Source: Acidobacteriota bacterium
Lineage (GTDB): Bacteria; Acidobacteriota; Terriglobia; Bryobacterales; Bryobacteraceae
Assembly: GCA_021788955.1 (NCBI GenBank)
Contig: JAJYKC010000096.1
Span: 1-7,773 of the forward strand
Length of the DNA: 7,773 nt
Direction of reading: 5' to 3'
Part shown: one piece after another, positions 1 through 6,614 of the stretch
How the letters are laid out: the number at the start of each line of letters is the position of its first letter
Numbering within the stretch: the stretch's first letter is position 1
Notes under the pieces: model-generated
Told to the model about the DNA's origin: nothing
Databases searched by the model: none
What the model saw: the letters and a program-made list of their open reading frames with translations, nothing else
Program-made: the position numbers and the translations under genes

Positions 1-382
1 CGGCGATGTGGAAGCTCTGGGGCTGGTGGCGGTGGGGTTTGTGACGATGGCGCGGCCGCTGGTGAGCGTGTTTACGCCGGAGGCGGGTGTGGTTGTGGTG
101 GCGGCGCGGGCGCTGCGGGTGATCAGCTACGGGTACATTTTCTACGCGTGGGGCATGGTGACGGTGCAGGCGTTCAACGGCGCGGGGGACACGTGGACGC
201 CGACGGCGATCAGCCTGGGGACGAACTGGGCGCTGCAGATGCCGCTGGCGTGGGCGCTGGCGTTTCCGTTGGGGTTCGGGCCGGGCGGGGTGTTCTGGGC
301 GGTGGCGATAGCGGCGTCGGTGTTCGCGGTGGTGGCGGTGACGATGTTCCGGCGAGGCGGGTGGAAGCGGCAGGTGGTGTGA
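1..382 (+). CDS. MATE family efflux transporter, C-terminal part (5' truncated by window edge)
   Basis: Multidrug and toxin extrusion (MATE/NorM-type) transporters are inner-membrane proteins that export cationic drugs and metabolites in exchange for Na+ or H+. The frame is open from base 2 to the TGA at 380-382, so about 127 C-terminal residues of a protein usually near 450 residues are present; the ATG at position 8 is an internal methionine. The family-typical stretch QAFNGAGDTWTPT is encoded around 167-208. It is followed by hydrophobic segments of the last membrane helices and a basic end (FRRGGWKRQ), as expected for a cytoplasmic tail. No neighbour suggests a substrate. The following ribosomal gene has its own leader, so this gene probably ends its own transcript. 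The family call is fairly secure; the subfamily is not resolvable from this fragment. Confidence 0.8.
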   Translation, partial: GDVEALGLVAVGFVTMARPLVSVFTPEAGVVVVAARALRVISYGYIFYAWGMVTVQAFNGAGDTWTPTAISLGTNWALQMPLAWALAFPLGFGPGGVFWAVAIAASVFAVVAVTMFRRGGWKRQVV

Positions 383-548
383 GGTGGGGGTGCGTTGCGC
401 GAAGGGCGCGGACGGGATAACATAGGAGATTGAGGCGGTTCGTGCTGGTGGCGTAGTGCGCTTTCCGGGCGAAGGCGAACGCGGCTTCTTTCAACGCAGC
501 ACTTAACGCATCACATTTCGGCTGCAACCGACAGAATCAGGTGGAGAT
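383..548 (+). promoter_or_regulatory. rplU leader with candidate sigma70-type promoter
   Basis: This 166-nt gap has no credible gene and precedes a ribosomal protein operon. A possible promoter is TTGCGC (395-400), 17 nt, then TAACAT (418-423), matching the vegetative consensus at 3 of 6 and 4 of 6 positions. It would give an untranslated leader of roughly 115-120 nt. Leaders of L21 operons are often regulatory in other bacteria, but I cannot match this one to a known RNA family; only short weak inverted repeats are visible. The ribosome binding site for rplU is the purine run AGGTGGAG at 539-546, just before the ATG at 549. The leader role is likely from position; the exact promoter is tentative. 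Confidence 0.4.
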
Positions 549-860
549 ATGCAAGCGGTAATCGAGACGGGTGGAAAGCAGTACCGTGTGTCGCCGGGCG
601 ATACGATCCAGGTAGAGACGCTGGCCGGGGAACCGGGCCAGGAGGTGGAGTTCGATCGCGTGGTTGCGGTTTTCGGCGATTCGAACGAATTGATTGCGGG
701 CGATGCGGTGAAGCAGGCCCGGGTGAAGGGCACGATCGCCGGGCATGGCCGGGGCGATAAGTTGCTGGTATTCAAGTTCAAGCGCAAGAAGCAGTACAAG
801 CGCACGATCGGGCATCGCCAGAACTACACGGCGGTGACGGTGGGTGAGATTCTGGTTTAG
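549..860 (+). CDS. rplU: 50S ribosomal protein L21
   Basis: Structural protein of the large ribosomal subunit that binds 23S rRNA. The 103-residue product has the normal family length, begins with the typical [14 protein letters not shown], and carries the basic C-terminal signature [17 protein letters not shown] (about residues 77-93) that contacts rRNA. The start is fixed by the family N-terminus and by a purine-rich ribosome binding site directly upstream. It is followed 14 nt later by rpmA and then obgE, the gene order conserved across many bacterial phyla, which strongly supports the call. Nothing is unusual in the protein. Confidence 0.98.
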   Translation: MQAVIETGGKQYRVSPGDTIQVETLAGEPGQEVEFDRVVAVFGDSNELIAGDAVKQARVKGTIAGHGRGDKLLVFKFKRKKQYKRTIGHRQNYTAVTVGEILV

Positions 861-874
861 GTTGAAGAGACGTC

Positions 875-1138
875 ATGGCGCATAAAAAAGGGTTAGGCAG
901 TTCCAAGAACGGGCGCGATTCGAACGCGCAGCGGCTAGGTGTGAAGCGGTTCGGCGGCGAGCTTGTGACGGGCGGATCGATTCTGGTCCGGCAGCGCGGC
1001 ACGCGGATCAAGCCGGGTGAGAACGTGGGCCGGGGCAAGGACGACACGTTGTTCGCCAAGACGCCGGGCATTGTGGAGTTTCGCGACCGCGGCCGGATGG
1101 GCAAGTTCGTCAGCATCCGCGCGGAAGCGGTTTCCTAG
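875..1138 (+). CDS. rpmA: 50S ribosomal protein L27
   Basis: Large-subunit protein whose N-terminal tail reaches the peptidyl-transferase centre and helps position the tRNAs. The 87-residue product starts [16 protein letters not shown], the standard mature N-terminus. It therefore lacks the short cleavable leader found on L27 in Firmicutes and needs no leader protease. The conserved core [11 protein letters not shown] and the stretch [18 protein letters not shown] are intact. A GAAGAGA purine run 5-11 nt before the ATG can serve as ribosome binding site. The gene lies 14 nt after rplU and is surely cotranscribed with it; the spacer to obgE is longer (78 nt) and structured. Confidence 0.98.
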   Translation: MAHKKGLGSSKNGRDSNAQRLGVKRFGGELVTGGSILVRQRGTRIKPGENVGRGKDDTLFAKTPGIVEFRDRGRMGKFVSIRAEAVS

Positions 1139-1216
1139 TTTTTTCATTTTTGGGTTTGGCGTTGGCCGCGCGCTCGAAAGGCGGGCGGCCATTCGTGTAT
1201 TTGGCCGCGGTTTTTC
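1139..1216 (+). promoter_or_regulatory. obgE leader: two competing hairpins, possible attenuator
   Basis: The rpmA-obgE spacer holds a 9-bp direct repeat, TTGGCCGCG, at 1162-1170 and 1201-1209, with the complementary arm GCGGCCA at 1185-1191 between them. The middle arm can pair with the first copy (7 bp at 1163-1169, plus an inner CGC/GCG pair around a 7-nt loop). It can instead pair with the second copy (7 bp at 1202-1208, 10-nt loop). The second hairpin is followed directly by GGTTTTTC and the obgE ATG, the form of an intrinsic terminator. A second T-rich run lies at 1139-1150 right after the rpmA stop. No ribosome binding site of the GGAGG type is visible before obgE. The pairing is read from the sequence; a regulatory role is inference. 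Confidence 0.4.
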
Positions 1217-2257
1217 ATGTTTATCGACGAAGTACGGATCTGGGTGAAGGCCGGGGACGGCGGGAACGGCTGCGTGGCGTTCCGGCGGGAGAAGTTTGTT
1301 CCGCGGGGAGGGCCGAGCGGCGGCGACGGCGGGCGGGGTGGCGAGGTGGTGATGGTGGCGAGTTCGCACCACAACACGCTGCTCCATTTCCGTTTTAATC
1401 CCGAGCACAAGGCCGAGCGGGGGCGGCACGGGGAAGGGAGCAACCGCACGGGGCGCGACGGGGCGGGCATTGAGCTTCCGGTGCCTCCGGGCACGGTGGT
1501 TTACGACGAAGCGACAGGCGAGGTGCTGCACGATTTTGCGCACGCGGGTGAAAGGTTTGTGGTGGCGCGGGGCGGACGGGGCGGGAGAGGGAATCAGCAC
1601 TTCGCGACGCCGACGCACCAGGCGCCGACCGAGCACGAGGACGGCAAGCCGGGCGAGGAGCGGAGGCTGCGGCTGGAGCTCAAGCTGCTGGCCGATGTGG
1701 GGCTGGTGGGATTTCCGAACGTGGGCAAATCGACTCTCATTTCGCGGATTTCGGCGGCGAAGCCAAAGATTGCGGATTACCCGTTCACGACGCTGGTGCC
1801 GAACCTGGGCGTGGTGGAGGCGGGGGAGCGGACGTATGTGGTGGCCGATATTCCGGGGCTGATCGAGGGCGCGCACGAGGGGCATGGGTTGGGGATGCAG
1901 TTCCTGCGGCACGTGGAGCGGACGCGGCTGCTGGTACACCTGGTGGATGTGTCGGACGCTTCGGGGCGGGACCCGGTGGACGATTTTCATGTCGTGATGC
2001 AGGAGCTGGGTTCGTTCAGTCCGGCGATGGCGGCGAAGCGGATGATCCTGGTGGCTTCGAAATGCGACGCTGCGCGGGACGAGGAGACGGTGGAGCGGGT
2101 GCGTGAGTTGGCGGAGGAACAGGGGTTGGAGTTTTTGGCGATCTCGAGTGCGACGGGGCAGAACATCGACCGGCTGAAGTTTGCGATGGCGGAGGCGGTA
2201 TTCGCTCAAGAACCCGCACCGGCGACCGATGAGGGTAGCGAACAGGAGTCTTCATGA
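1217..2257 (+). CDS. obgE: Obg family GTPase (ribosome assembly, CgtA)
   Basis: Essential GTPase that binds the 50S subunit, acting in its late assembly and in stress and growth control. Residues 1 to about 158 form the glycine-rich Obg fold ([20 protein letters not shown] near the start; [19 protein letters not shown] near 119-137). The G domain follows: G1 GFPNVGKST (165-173), switch [12 protein letters not shown] (187-198), G3 DIPG (211-214), and G5 SSAT (320-323). The usual NKxD G4 motif reads SKCD (291-294). At 346 residues with a short acidic, serine-rich tail it lacks the extra C-terminal OCT domain of some Gram-positive homologues. The ATG at 1217 gives the canonical N-terminus although no clear ribosome binding site precedes it. 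It follows rplU-rpmA, its usual partners, and overlaps the next gene by 4 nt. Confidence 0.97.
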   Translation: MFIDEVRIWVKAGDGGNGCVAFRREKFVPRGGPSGGDGGRGGEVVMVASSHHNTLLHFRFNPEHKAERGRHGEGSNRTGRDGAGIELPVPPGTVVYDEATGEVLHDFAHAGERFVVARGGRGGRGNQHFATPTHQAPTEHEDGKPGEERRLRLELKLLADVGLVGFPNVGKSTLISRISAAKPKIADYPFTTLVPNLGVVEAGERTYVVADIPGLIEGAHEGHGLGMQFLRHVERTRLLVHLVDVSDASGRDPVDDFHVVMQELGSFSPAMAAKRMILVASKCDAARDEETVERVRELAEEQGLEFLAISSATGQNIDRLKFAMAEAVFAQEPAPATDEGSEQESS

Positions 2258-2481
2258 GCGCTATCTACTCGGCCCTGGCGGGCATAAGCGATGCGACCGA
2301 GCGGCTGAATACGGCTGCGTCGCGGATTGCGCAGTGGCCGGTGGCTCAGCCGCCGGATGCGGTGAACCTGAGCGACGAAGCGGTGGCGCTGATTGAAGCG
2401 AAGAACGAGAACGCCGCGAACGTGAAGACGGCGCACGTGGCCGAGGACATGATGCGGGCTACGCTGGATTTGATCGGTTAG
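2254..2481 (+). CDS. Small flagellar rod-like protein (mini FlgB/FlgC-type), function unknown
   Basis: A 75-residue protein with no long domain. Residues 2-27 ([26 protein letters not shown] in two parts) resemble the N-terminal helix of flagellar rod and hook proteins, which typically read like SALSGLNAAxxRLxxxANNIAN. Residues 38-74 ([20 protein letters not shown], then [16 protein letters not shown]) resemble their C-terminal helix, DLAxEMVxLIxAQxAYxANxKxIxTADEMLxxLLDL. Only a short proline-bearing linker replaces the middle of a normal rod protein. The two helices could pair as a coiled coil. The start is well supported: AGGAG at 2244-2248 lies 5 nt before the ATG, and the ATGA overlap with obgE implies translational coupling. 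No secretion signal or flagellar gene is nearby. That it is a real gene is likely; rod kinship is by eye, and its job is unknown. Confidence 0.7.
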   Translation: MSAIYSALAGISDATERLNTAASRIAQWPVAQPPDAVNLSDEAVALIEAKNENAANVKTAHVAEDMMRATLDLIG

Positions 2482-2493
2482 GCCGTCAGGCCT
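2480..2493. terminator. Short hairpin over the convergent stop codons, possible bidirectional terminator
   Basis: AGGCC (2480-2484) and GGCCT (2489-2493) form a 5-bp stem with a 4-nt loop, followed on the + side by TTT. The stem includes part of the TAG of the small rod-like gene (2479-2481), and its loop contains the stop codon of the methyltransferase on the other strand (2486-2488). Only 4 nt separate the two convergent genes, so any terminator must overlap coding sequence. The stem is short and the T tract poor, so this is a tentative call. Confidence 0.3.
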
Positions 2494-3511
2494 TTGGCTT
2501 GTTGGCCAGGATGAGCGGCGACGGGCCGGGAGCGGGAACGGTGCGGACGTCGACGAAGCCGGCCTCTTCGAGCCAGCCTTGGATTTCCGGGAAGGAGAAG
2601 GTGTCGCCTTCGTCGGTATTGACGAGCATGTTGACGGCGAAGATGAGCGCCACGGGCGGGCCGTTGCGGCCCTCCTCGACGAGGAACTCGGCGATGGCGA
2701 TTGTGCCTCCGGGCGCGAGGGCTTCGTAGGTCTTCTTGAGGAGCGCGCGGCTGGCGGCTTCTCCTTCGCTATGGAGGATGTGGCCGAGGGTGGCGATGTT
2801 ATGCCCGTGGCCGAAATCAGCGGAGTCGAGATCACCGGGAACAAAGGTGTAGCGCTCTTCGAGGCCGAAGCGGGAGGCCACTTTCAGCGTGACGTCGAGG
2901 ACTCCGGGCCAGTCGACGGCGGTGACGGTGACGTGCGGGGAACGCTGGGCGAGCGCGATGCTCCAGACGCCGGAGCCGGCAGCGAGATCGAGAACCCGGA
3001 CCGGTTGTGCCGCCGAGGCGATGTCAAGAGTATCGGCCAGCGCCTGGGCGGAGGGGTAACTCATTGGGAAGATGTCTTCGACGAATGCGTGAAAGAAGGT
3101 TGCGCCTTCGTTTTCGTCGTTGACGCTACGCGCAGGGCGGCCATTTCGCAGGATGTCGTTGAGTTGGAGCCATTTCGGCACGAGCTGCGTGCTGGTGTGG
3201 CGGATGAGCCCGCCGAGGTAGCTGGGGCGGCTGCTTACCAGAAAGGCTTCGCTTTCGCTGGTGAGCGAATAACGGCCTGAGGCGTCTTTTGAAAGCAGCT
3301 CAAGCCCGGCGAGCGCGTTCATGACAATCCGCAGTCCACGCGGAGATGCGCCGGTGATGGCGGCGACCTCCTCGACGCTCTTTGTTCGTCCGTCGAGCGC
3401 ATCGAAGACGCCGTTGCGGAGCGCAGCTTCGATGATCAGCGGGGGACCGTAGCCCCAGGCCATCTGTTGAATTCTCTGGGGCGTTACTGGCGCCTGATGT
3501 GGTGTTCCCAT
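2486..3511 (-). CDS. SAM-dependent O-methyltransferase, plant-type (dimerisation plus methyltransferase domains)
   Basis: Probably transfers a methyl group from S-adenosylmethionine to a small molecule, most likely a hydroxyl group. The 341 residues match the two-domain layout of the plant-type O-methyltransferase family (caffeate/acetylserotonin type, bacterial CrtF and antibiotic-tailoring relatives). A winged-helix dimerisation region covers about 15-105 (ALRNGVFDALDG, VEEVAAITGASPRGLRIVMNAL, YSLTSES). The Rossmann domain has motif I VLDLAAGSGVWS (163-174), the acidic end of strand 2 AVDWP (D190), GDLDS (216-220), and the region around H237 (GHILHSEGEAA), where family members place the catalytic histidine. 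LAPGGTIAIAE follows at about 245-255. The ATG at 3511 has the very strong site AAGGAGGA 9 nt upstream. The substrate is unknown; the neighbours give no biosynthetic context. Confidence 0.85.
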   Translation of the reverse strand: MGTPHQAPVTPQRIQQMAWGYGPPLIIEAALRNGVFDALDGRTKSVEEVAAITGASPRGLRIVMNALAGLELLSKDASGRYSLTSESEAFLVSSRPSYLGGLIRHTSTQLVPKWLQLNDILRNGRPARSVNDENEGATFFHAFVEDIFPMSYPSAQALADTLDIASAAQPVRVLDLAAGSGVWSIALAQRSPHVTVTAVDWPGVLDVTLKVASRFGLEERYTFVPGDLDSADFGHGHNIATLGHILHSEGEAASRALLKKTYEALAPGGTIAIAEFLVEEGRNGPPVALIFAVNMLVNTDEGDTFSFPEIQGWLEEAGFVDVRTVPAPGPSPLILANKPKA

Positions 3512-3595
3512 GATTGGGTCTCCTCCTTACGACGAACGTCTTCAGTATACGGTGCGGCACTTCCGGCTTCCATGGGGTGAAGACGGGAGGAGAAG
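3512..3595 (-). promoter_or_regulatory. Spacer between nuoN and the methyltransferase: candidate promoter and inverted repeat
   Basis: On the - strand a TATACT -10-like hexamer occupies 3549-3544, 15 nt before the strong AAGGAGGA ribosome binding site (3528-3521); no good -35 hexamer is visible. An 8-bp inverted repeat, CGTCTTCA (3537-3544) and TGAAGACG (3578-3585), flanks this hexamer with centres 41 bp apart. A small palindrome, GACGAACGTC, lies at 3531-3540. The repeat could be a long hairpin ending the nuo transcript or paired operator sites for the methyltransferase gene; it lacks a T tract, so a simple intrinsic terminator is not obvious. It suggests the methyltransferase is transcribed at least partly on its own. 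Confidence 0.35.
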
Positions 3596-5065
3596 TTAGT
3601 GGCCGAAGACGGTGGAGGCGCGGGCGTAATTGAGAATCAGCGAAGGGAAGATGCCGAGAACGAGGGTTCCGATGGCCGAGCCCCAGAGGGCGATGCCGAT
3701 GCCGGGCGCGAGAGGCTGCAAGTCCGCGGCCGCCTCGCCCGGTTCCTTCATGTACATGACCACGAGGATGCGGATGTAGTAGAAGGCGGCGACGGCGCTG
3801 TTGAGGAGGCCGAGAATGGCGAGCCAGGTGAAGCCGCCGTCGAGGGCCGCTTTGAAGATGTAGAACTTGCCGAAGAAGCCGGCGGTGAGCGGCACGCCGA
3901 CGAAGGAGAGCAGGAAGATGGTGAACAGGCCGGCGGTGACGGGCTGTTTCCAGGCGAGGCCGGCGAGGTCTTCGATTTCGACGTAGCGCTCGCCCTGGCG
4001 CGAGAAGTGGGTGACGACGGCGAAGGCGCCGACGTTCATGAGGGCGTAGGCGGCGAGATAGAACATGACCGCGGCGGTGCCGATTTCGCTGTGCGTGGCG
4101 ATGGCCACCATGACGTAGCCCGCGTTGGCGATGGAGCTGTAGGCGAGCATGCGCTTGATGTTGGTTTGGGTGAGGGCGGCGAAGTTGCCGACGATCATGG
4201 TGAGCAGGGCGGAGGCCCAGACGAAGGGTTCCCAGCGGGAGGAGAGCGGCTGGAAGGCGGTCATGTAGACGCGGACGAAAATGGCGAAGGCAGCGGCCTT
4301 GGGGCCGGCGGACATGAACGCGGAGACGGGAGCGGGAGCGCCCTGATAGACGTCCGGCGCCCAGATCTGGAACGGGGCGGCGGAGACTTTGAAGGCGAAG
4401 CCAACCATCATGAGGGCGGCGGCGACTCCGATGAGGACGTAGTTCGAATTGTTGTCCTGGTTGAGGAGCGCGTAGCGGATCTGGGAAAGATTCGTGGTGC
4501 CGGTGACGCCGTAGATCCAGGCGATGCCGTAGAGGAAGAATGCGGTGGCGAAGGAGCCGAGGAGGAAGTACTTGATGGCGGCTTCGTTGTTGCGCTTGTC
4601 GTCGCGGAGGAAACCGGCCAGAACGTAGGTGGCGATGGAAGAGATTTCCAGGCCGATGAAGATCATGATCAGTTCGTTGGCGGCGGCCATCACGCACTGG
4701 CCGGTGACGGAGAACAGGATGAGGGCGAAGAAATCGCCGGCGCTGGCGTGTTCGCGGTCGAGGTATTGAAAGGAGATGAGGACGGTGAGGAGGGCTACGA
4801 CAAGGACGAGCACGCGGAAGAAGGTGGCGAAGCCGTCGACGATGAGCATGTTCGAGAAAGCGTAGCCGGGATGAGCGCCGGCGGCGACGGAAGCGCCGAT
4901 GGCGAGGACGATGCCGAGAATTGCGAGAGTGCCGGAGGCGGCGCGGCGCGGTCGGTCACCGGCCATGCCCTCGAGGAGCATGATGAGGGTGCCGACGACG
5001 GTGAGGATGATCTCCGGCAGAAAGCGGAGATACTCGACTCCGGTGGGTAAGAAGTTATCGGGCAC
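3596..5065 (-). CDS. nuoN: NADH-quinone oxidoreductase subunit N
   Basis: Membrane subunit of respiratory complex I, one of three antiporter-like subunits that translocate protons during quinone reduction. The 489-residue, strongly hydrophobic product has the normal family length. The residues the family uses for proton transfer are visible: E140 in FIGLEISSIATYVL, K226 in FAFKVSAAPFQIWAPDVY, K256 in AFMSAGPKAAAF, and K400 in TAGFFGKFYIF. The start is GTG at 5065-5063, overlapping the nuoM stop by 11 nt, with GGAG 10 nt upstream inside nuoM. This is the usual last gene of the nuo operon, and the 84-nt gap after it marks the operon end here. No key residue is missing. Confidence 0.97.
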   Translation of the reverse strand: MPDNFLPTGVEYLRFLPEIILTVVGTLIMLLEGMAGDRPRRAASGTLAILGIVLAIGASVAAGAHPGYAFSNMLIVDGFATFFRVLVLVVALLTVLISFQYLDREHASAGDFFALILFSVTGQCVMAAANELIMIFIGLEISSIATYVLAGFLRDDKRNNEAAIKYFLLGSFATAFFLYGIAWIYGVTGTTNLSQIRYALLNQDNNSNYVLIGVAAALMMVGFAFKVSAAPFQIWAPDVYQGAPAPVSAFMSAGPKAAAFAIFVRVYMTAFQPLSSRWEPFVWASALLTMIVGNFAALTQTNIKRMLAYSSIANAGYVMVAIATHSEIGTAAVMFYLAAYALMNVGAFAVVTHFSRQGERYVEIEDLAGLAWKQPVTAGLFTIFLLSFVGVPLTAGFFGKFYIFKAALDGGFTWLAILGLLNSAVAAFYYIRILVVMYMKEPGEAAADLQPLAPGIGIALWGSAIGTLVLGIFPSLILNYARASTVFGH

Positions 5066-6614
5066 GGAAGAGATTCTCCAGGGAAGCGATGATGAGGCGC
5101 GGTCCGGTTTCGCGGCGCTGGACCTGCATTTCCAGGCTGGTGCGGCTGCGCGCGAGGATCTGCGCGTTGACGGAGGAAACGGGCGGGAGGAAGGACTGGC
5201 TGAAGATGCCCATCCAGACCATCATGACGAGGAGCGGCAAGGCGGCGGCCCATTCGCGGGGACTGAGATCGAACATGGGGTGGGAGGCGTGCTCGTGGGT
5301 TTTGCCTAGGAATACGCGCTGGTAGAGCCAGAGCATGTAGCAGGCGGAGAGGATGACGCCGAGAGCGGCGAAACTGGTCCACTGCATGTTGACGGTGGCG
5401 ACGCCCTGCAGGACAAGGTATTCGCCGATGAAGTTGTTCAGCGTGGGCAGGCCGATGCTGGCGAGCATGGTGATCATGAAGACGGTGGCGAGTTTGGGCG
5501 CGGGCGTTGCGACGCCGCCGTAGGCCGAGATATCGAGCGAATGGGTCCGTTCGTAGAGGAAGCCGACCAGAAGGAAGAGCGCGCCGGTGGAGATGCCGTG
5601 ATTGAGCATCTGATACACGGCGCCGTCGAAGCCGGCCTGGGTGAAGGAGAAGATTCCGAGGACGACGAAGCCCAGGTGGCTGACGGAAGAGTAGGCCACG
5701 AGCTTCTTCATGTTGGGCTGGACCATGGCGACGAGAGCGCCGTAGACGATGCCGATGATGGCGAGCACGGCGATCCAGCCGGCGTTTTCGCGGGCGGCGC
5801 GCGGGAACAGGACGACGCAGTAGCGAAGCAGTCCGTAAGTGCCCATTTTCAGCATGACGGAGGCCAGCATGATGGAGCCCGCGGTGGGAGCTTCGACGTG
5901 GGCGTCCGGCAGCCAGGTGTGGAGCGGGAACAAAGGCACCTTGATGGCGAAGGCGAAGAAGAAGGCGAGGAACAGCCAGAACTCTTCGACGCGGGTGAAG
6001 CGGAGGGCGCCGCTCGAGAGATTGGCGAGGATCTGCGTGTAATCGAACGTGCCGGCGCGATTGTAGATGAAGATGATGGCGGCGAGCATCAGCACGGAGC
6101 CGGCCATCGTATAGAGGAAGAACTTGACGGCGGCGTAGATGCGGCGCTCGTGGCCCCAGATGCCGATCAGGAAGTACATGGGCACGAGGCAGATTTCCCA
6201 GAAGGCGTAGAACAGGAAAAGATCGAGCGAGACGAAGACGCCGATAAGGCCGAACTCGAGCAGCAACAGGAAGGCGTGGAATTGTTTCACGCGCGAGTCG
6301 ATGTATTTCCACGAGCAGAGCACGGCGATGGGCGTGAGCAGGGTGGTGAGCAGGACCAACCAGAGGCTGAGGCCGTCGAGGGCGACGTGGTAACGGATGA
6401 CGGGGGACGAGATCCAGGGGAGGTTAGTTTCAAACACCCAGCCGCGCGGGGAGGCGAACCAGAACGGGCCGATGAGCGTGAGCGAGGCGAGGAAAACGAC
6501 GATGGAAGCGCCGAGGGTGAAGCGGCGCTGTGTCGCCGGGTTGTCGTTGGGCAGCACCAGGCTGATGAGGAAGGCCGCGAGCGGCAGGAGCAGGACGTAA
6601 TCGAGCAGTGTCAC
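5055..6614 (-). CDS. nuoM: NADH-quinone oxidoreductase subunit M
   Basis: Antiporter-like proton-pumping subunit of the complex I membrane arm. The 519-residue product carries the expected proton-path residues: E140 in FYAFWEICLVPMYFLIGIWG, K225 in AFAIKVPLFPLHTWLPDAHV, K256 in VMLKMGTYGLLR, and E398 in NNFIGEYLVL. The central stretch PNMKKLVAYSSVSHLGFV is typical. The start is GTG at 6614-6612, with the strong ribosome binding sequence GGGAGGT about 6 nt upstream, and it overlaps the nuoL TGA as GTGA, which implies coupled translation. After the last membrane segment the protein keeps an Arg/Gln-rich tail of about 30 residues (from roughly 488) that overlaps the nuoN start. It appears complete and functional. 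Confidence 0.97.
   Translation of the reverse strand: MTLLDYVLLLPLAAFLISLVLPNDNPATQRRFTLGASIVVFLASLTLIGPFWFASPRGWVFETNLPWISSPVIRYHVALDGLSLWLVLLTTLLTPIAVLCSWKYIDSRVKQFHAFLLLLEFGLIGVFVSLDLFLFYAFWEICLVPMYFLIGIWGHERRIYAAVKFFLYTMAGSVLMLAAIIFIYNRAGTFDYTQILANLSSGALRFTRVEEFWLFLAFFFAFAIKVPLFPLHTWLPDAHVEAPTAGSIMLASVMLKMGTYGLLRYCVVLFPRAARENAGWIAVLAIIGIVYGALVAMVQPNMKKLVAYSSVSHLGFVVLGIFSFTQAGFDGAVYQMLNHGISTGALFLLVGFLYERTHSLDISAYGGVATPAPKLATVFMITMLASIGLPTLNNFIGEYLVLQGVATVNMQWTSFAALGVILSACYMLWLYQRVFLGKTHEHASHPMFDLSPREWAAALPLLVMMVWMGIFSQSFLPPVSSVNAQILARSRTSLEMQVQRRETGPRLIIASLENLFRAR

Noticed and set aside
1118..1152. Intrinsic terminator directly after rpmA (T-rich run at 1139-1150)
   Set aside because: Only a 4-bp stem (GGAA/TTCC at 1123-1135) precedes the T run, overlapping the end of rpmA; too weak to call on its own, so it is mentioned only within the obgE leader.
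935..2209. 424-codon open frame on the - strand opposite rpmA and obgE
   Set aside because: His/Arg/Pro-rich low-complexity product antisense to two certain genes; no ribosome binding site or family resemblance.
2579..3280. 233-codon open frame on the + strand opposite the methyltransferase
   Set aside because: The - strand frame has a complete methyltransferase domain and a strong ribosome binding site; this is its antisense shadow.
3599..5050. Long open frame (483 codons) on the + strand opposite nuoN
   Set aside because: It is antisense to a fully recognisable nuoN, and its product is a low-complexity Glu/Gly/Asp-rich string, the usual by-product of GC-rich codon bias in a hydrophobic protein gene.
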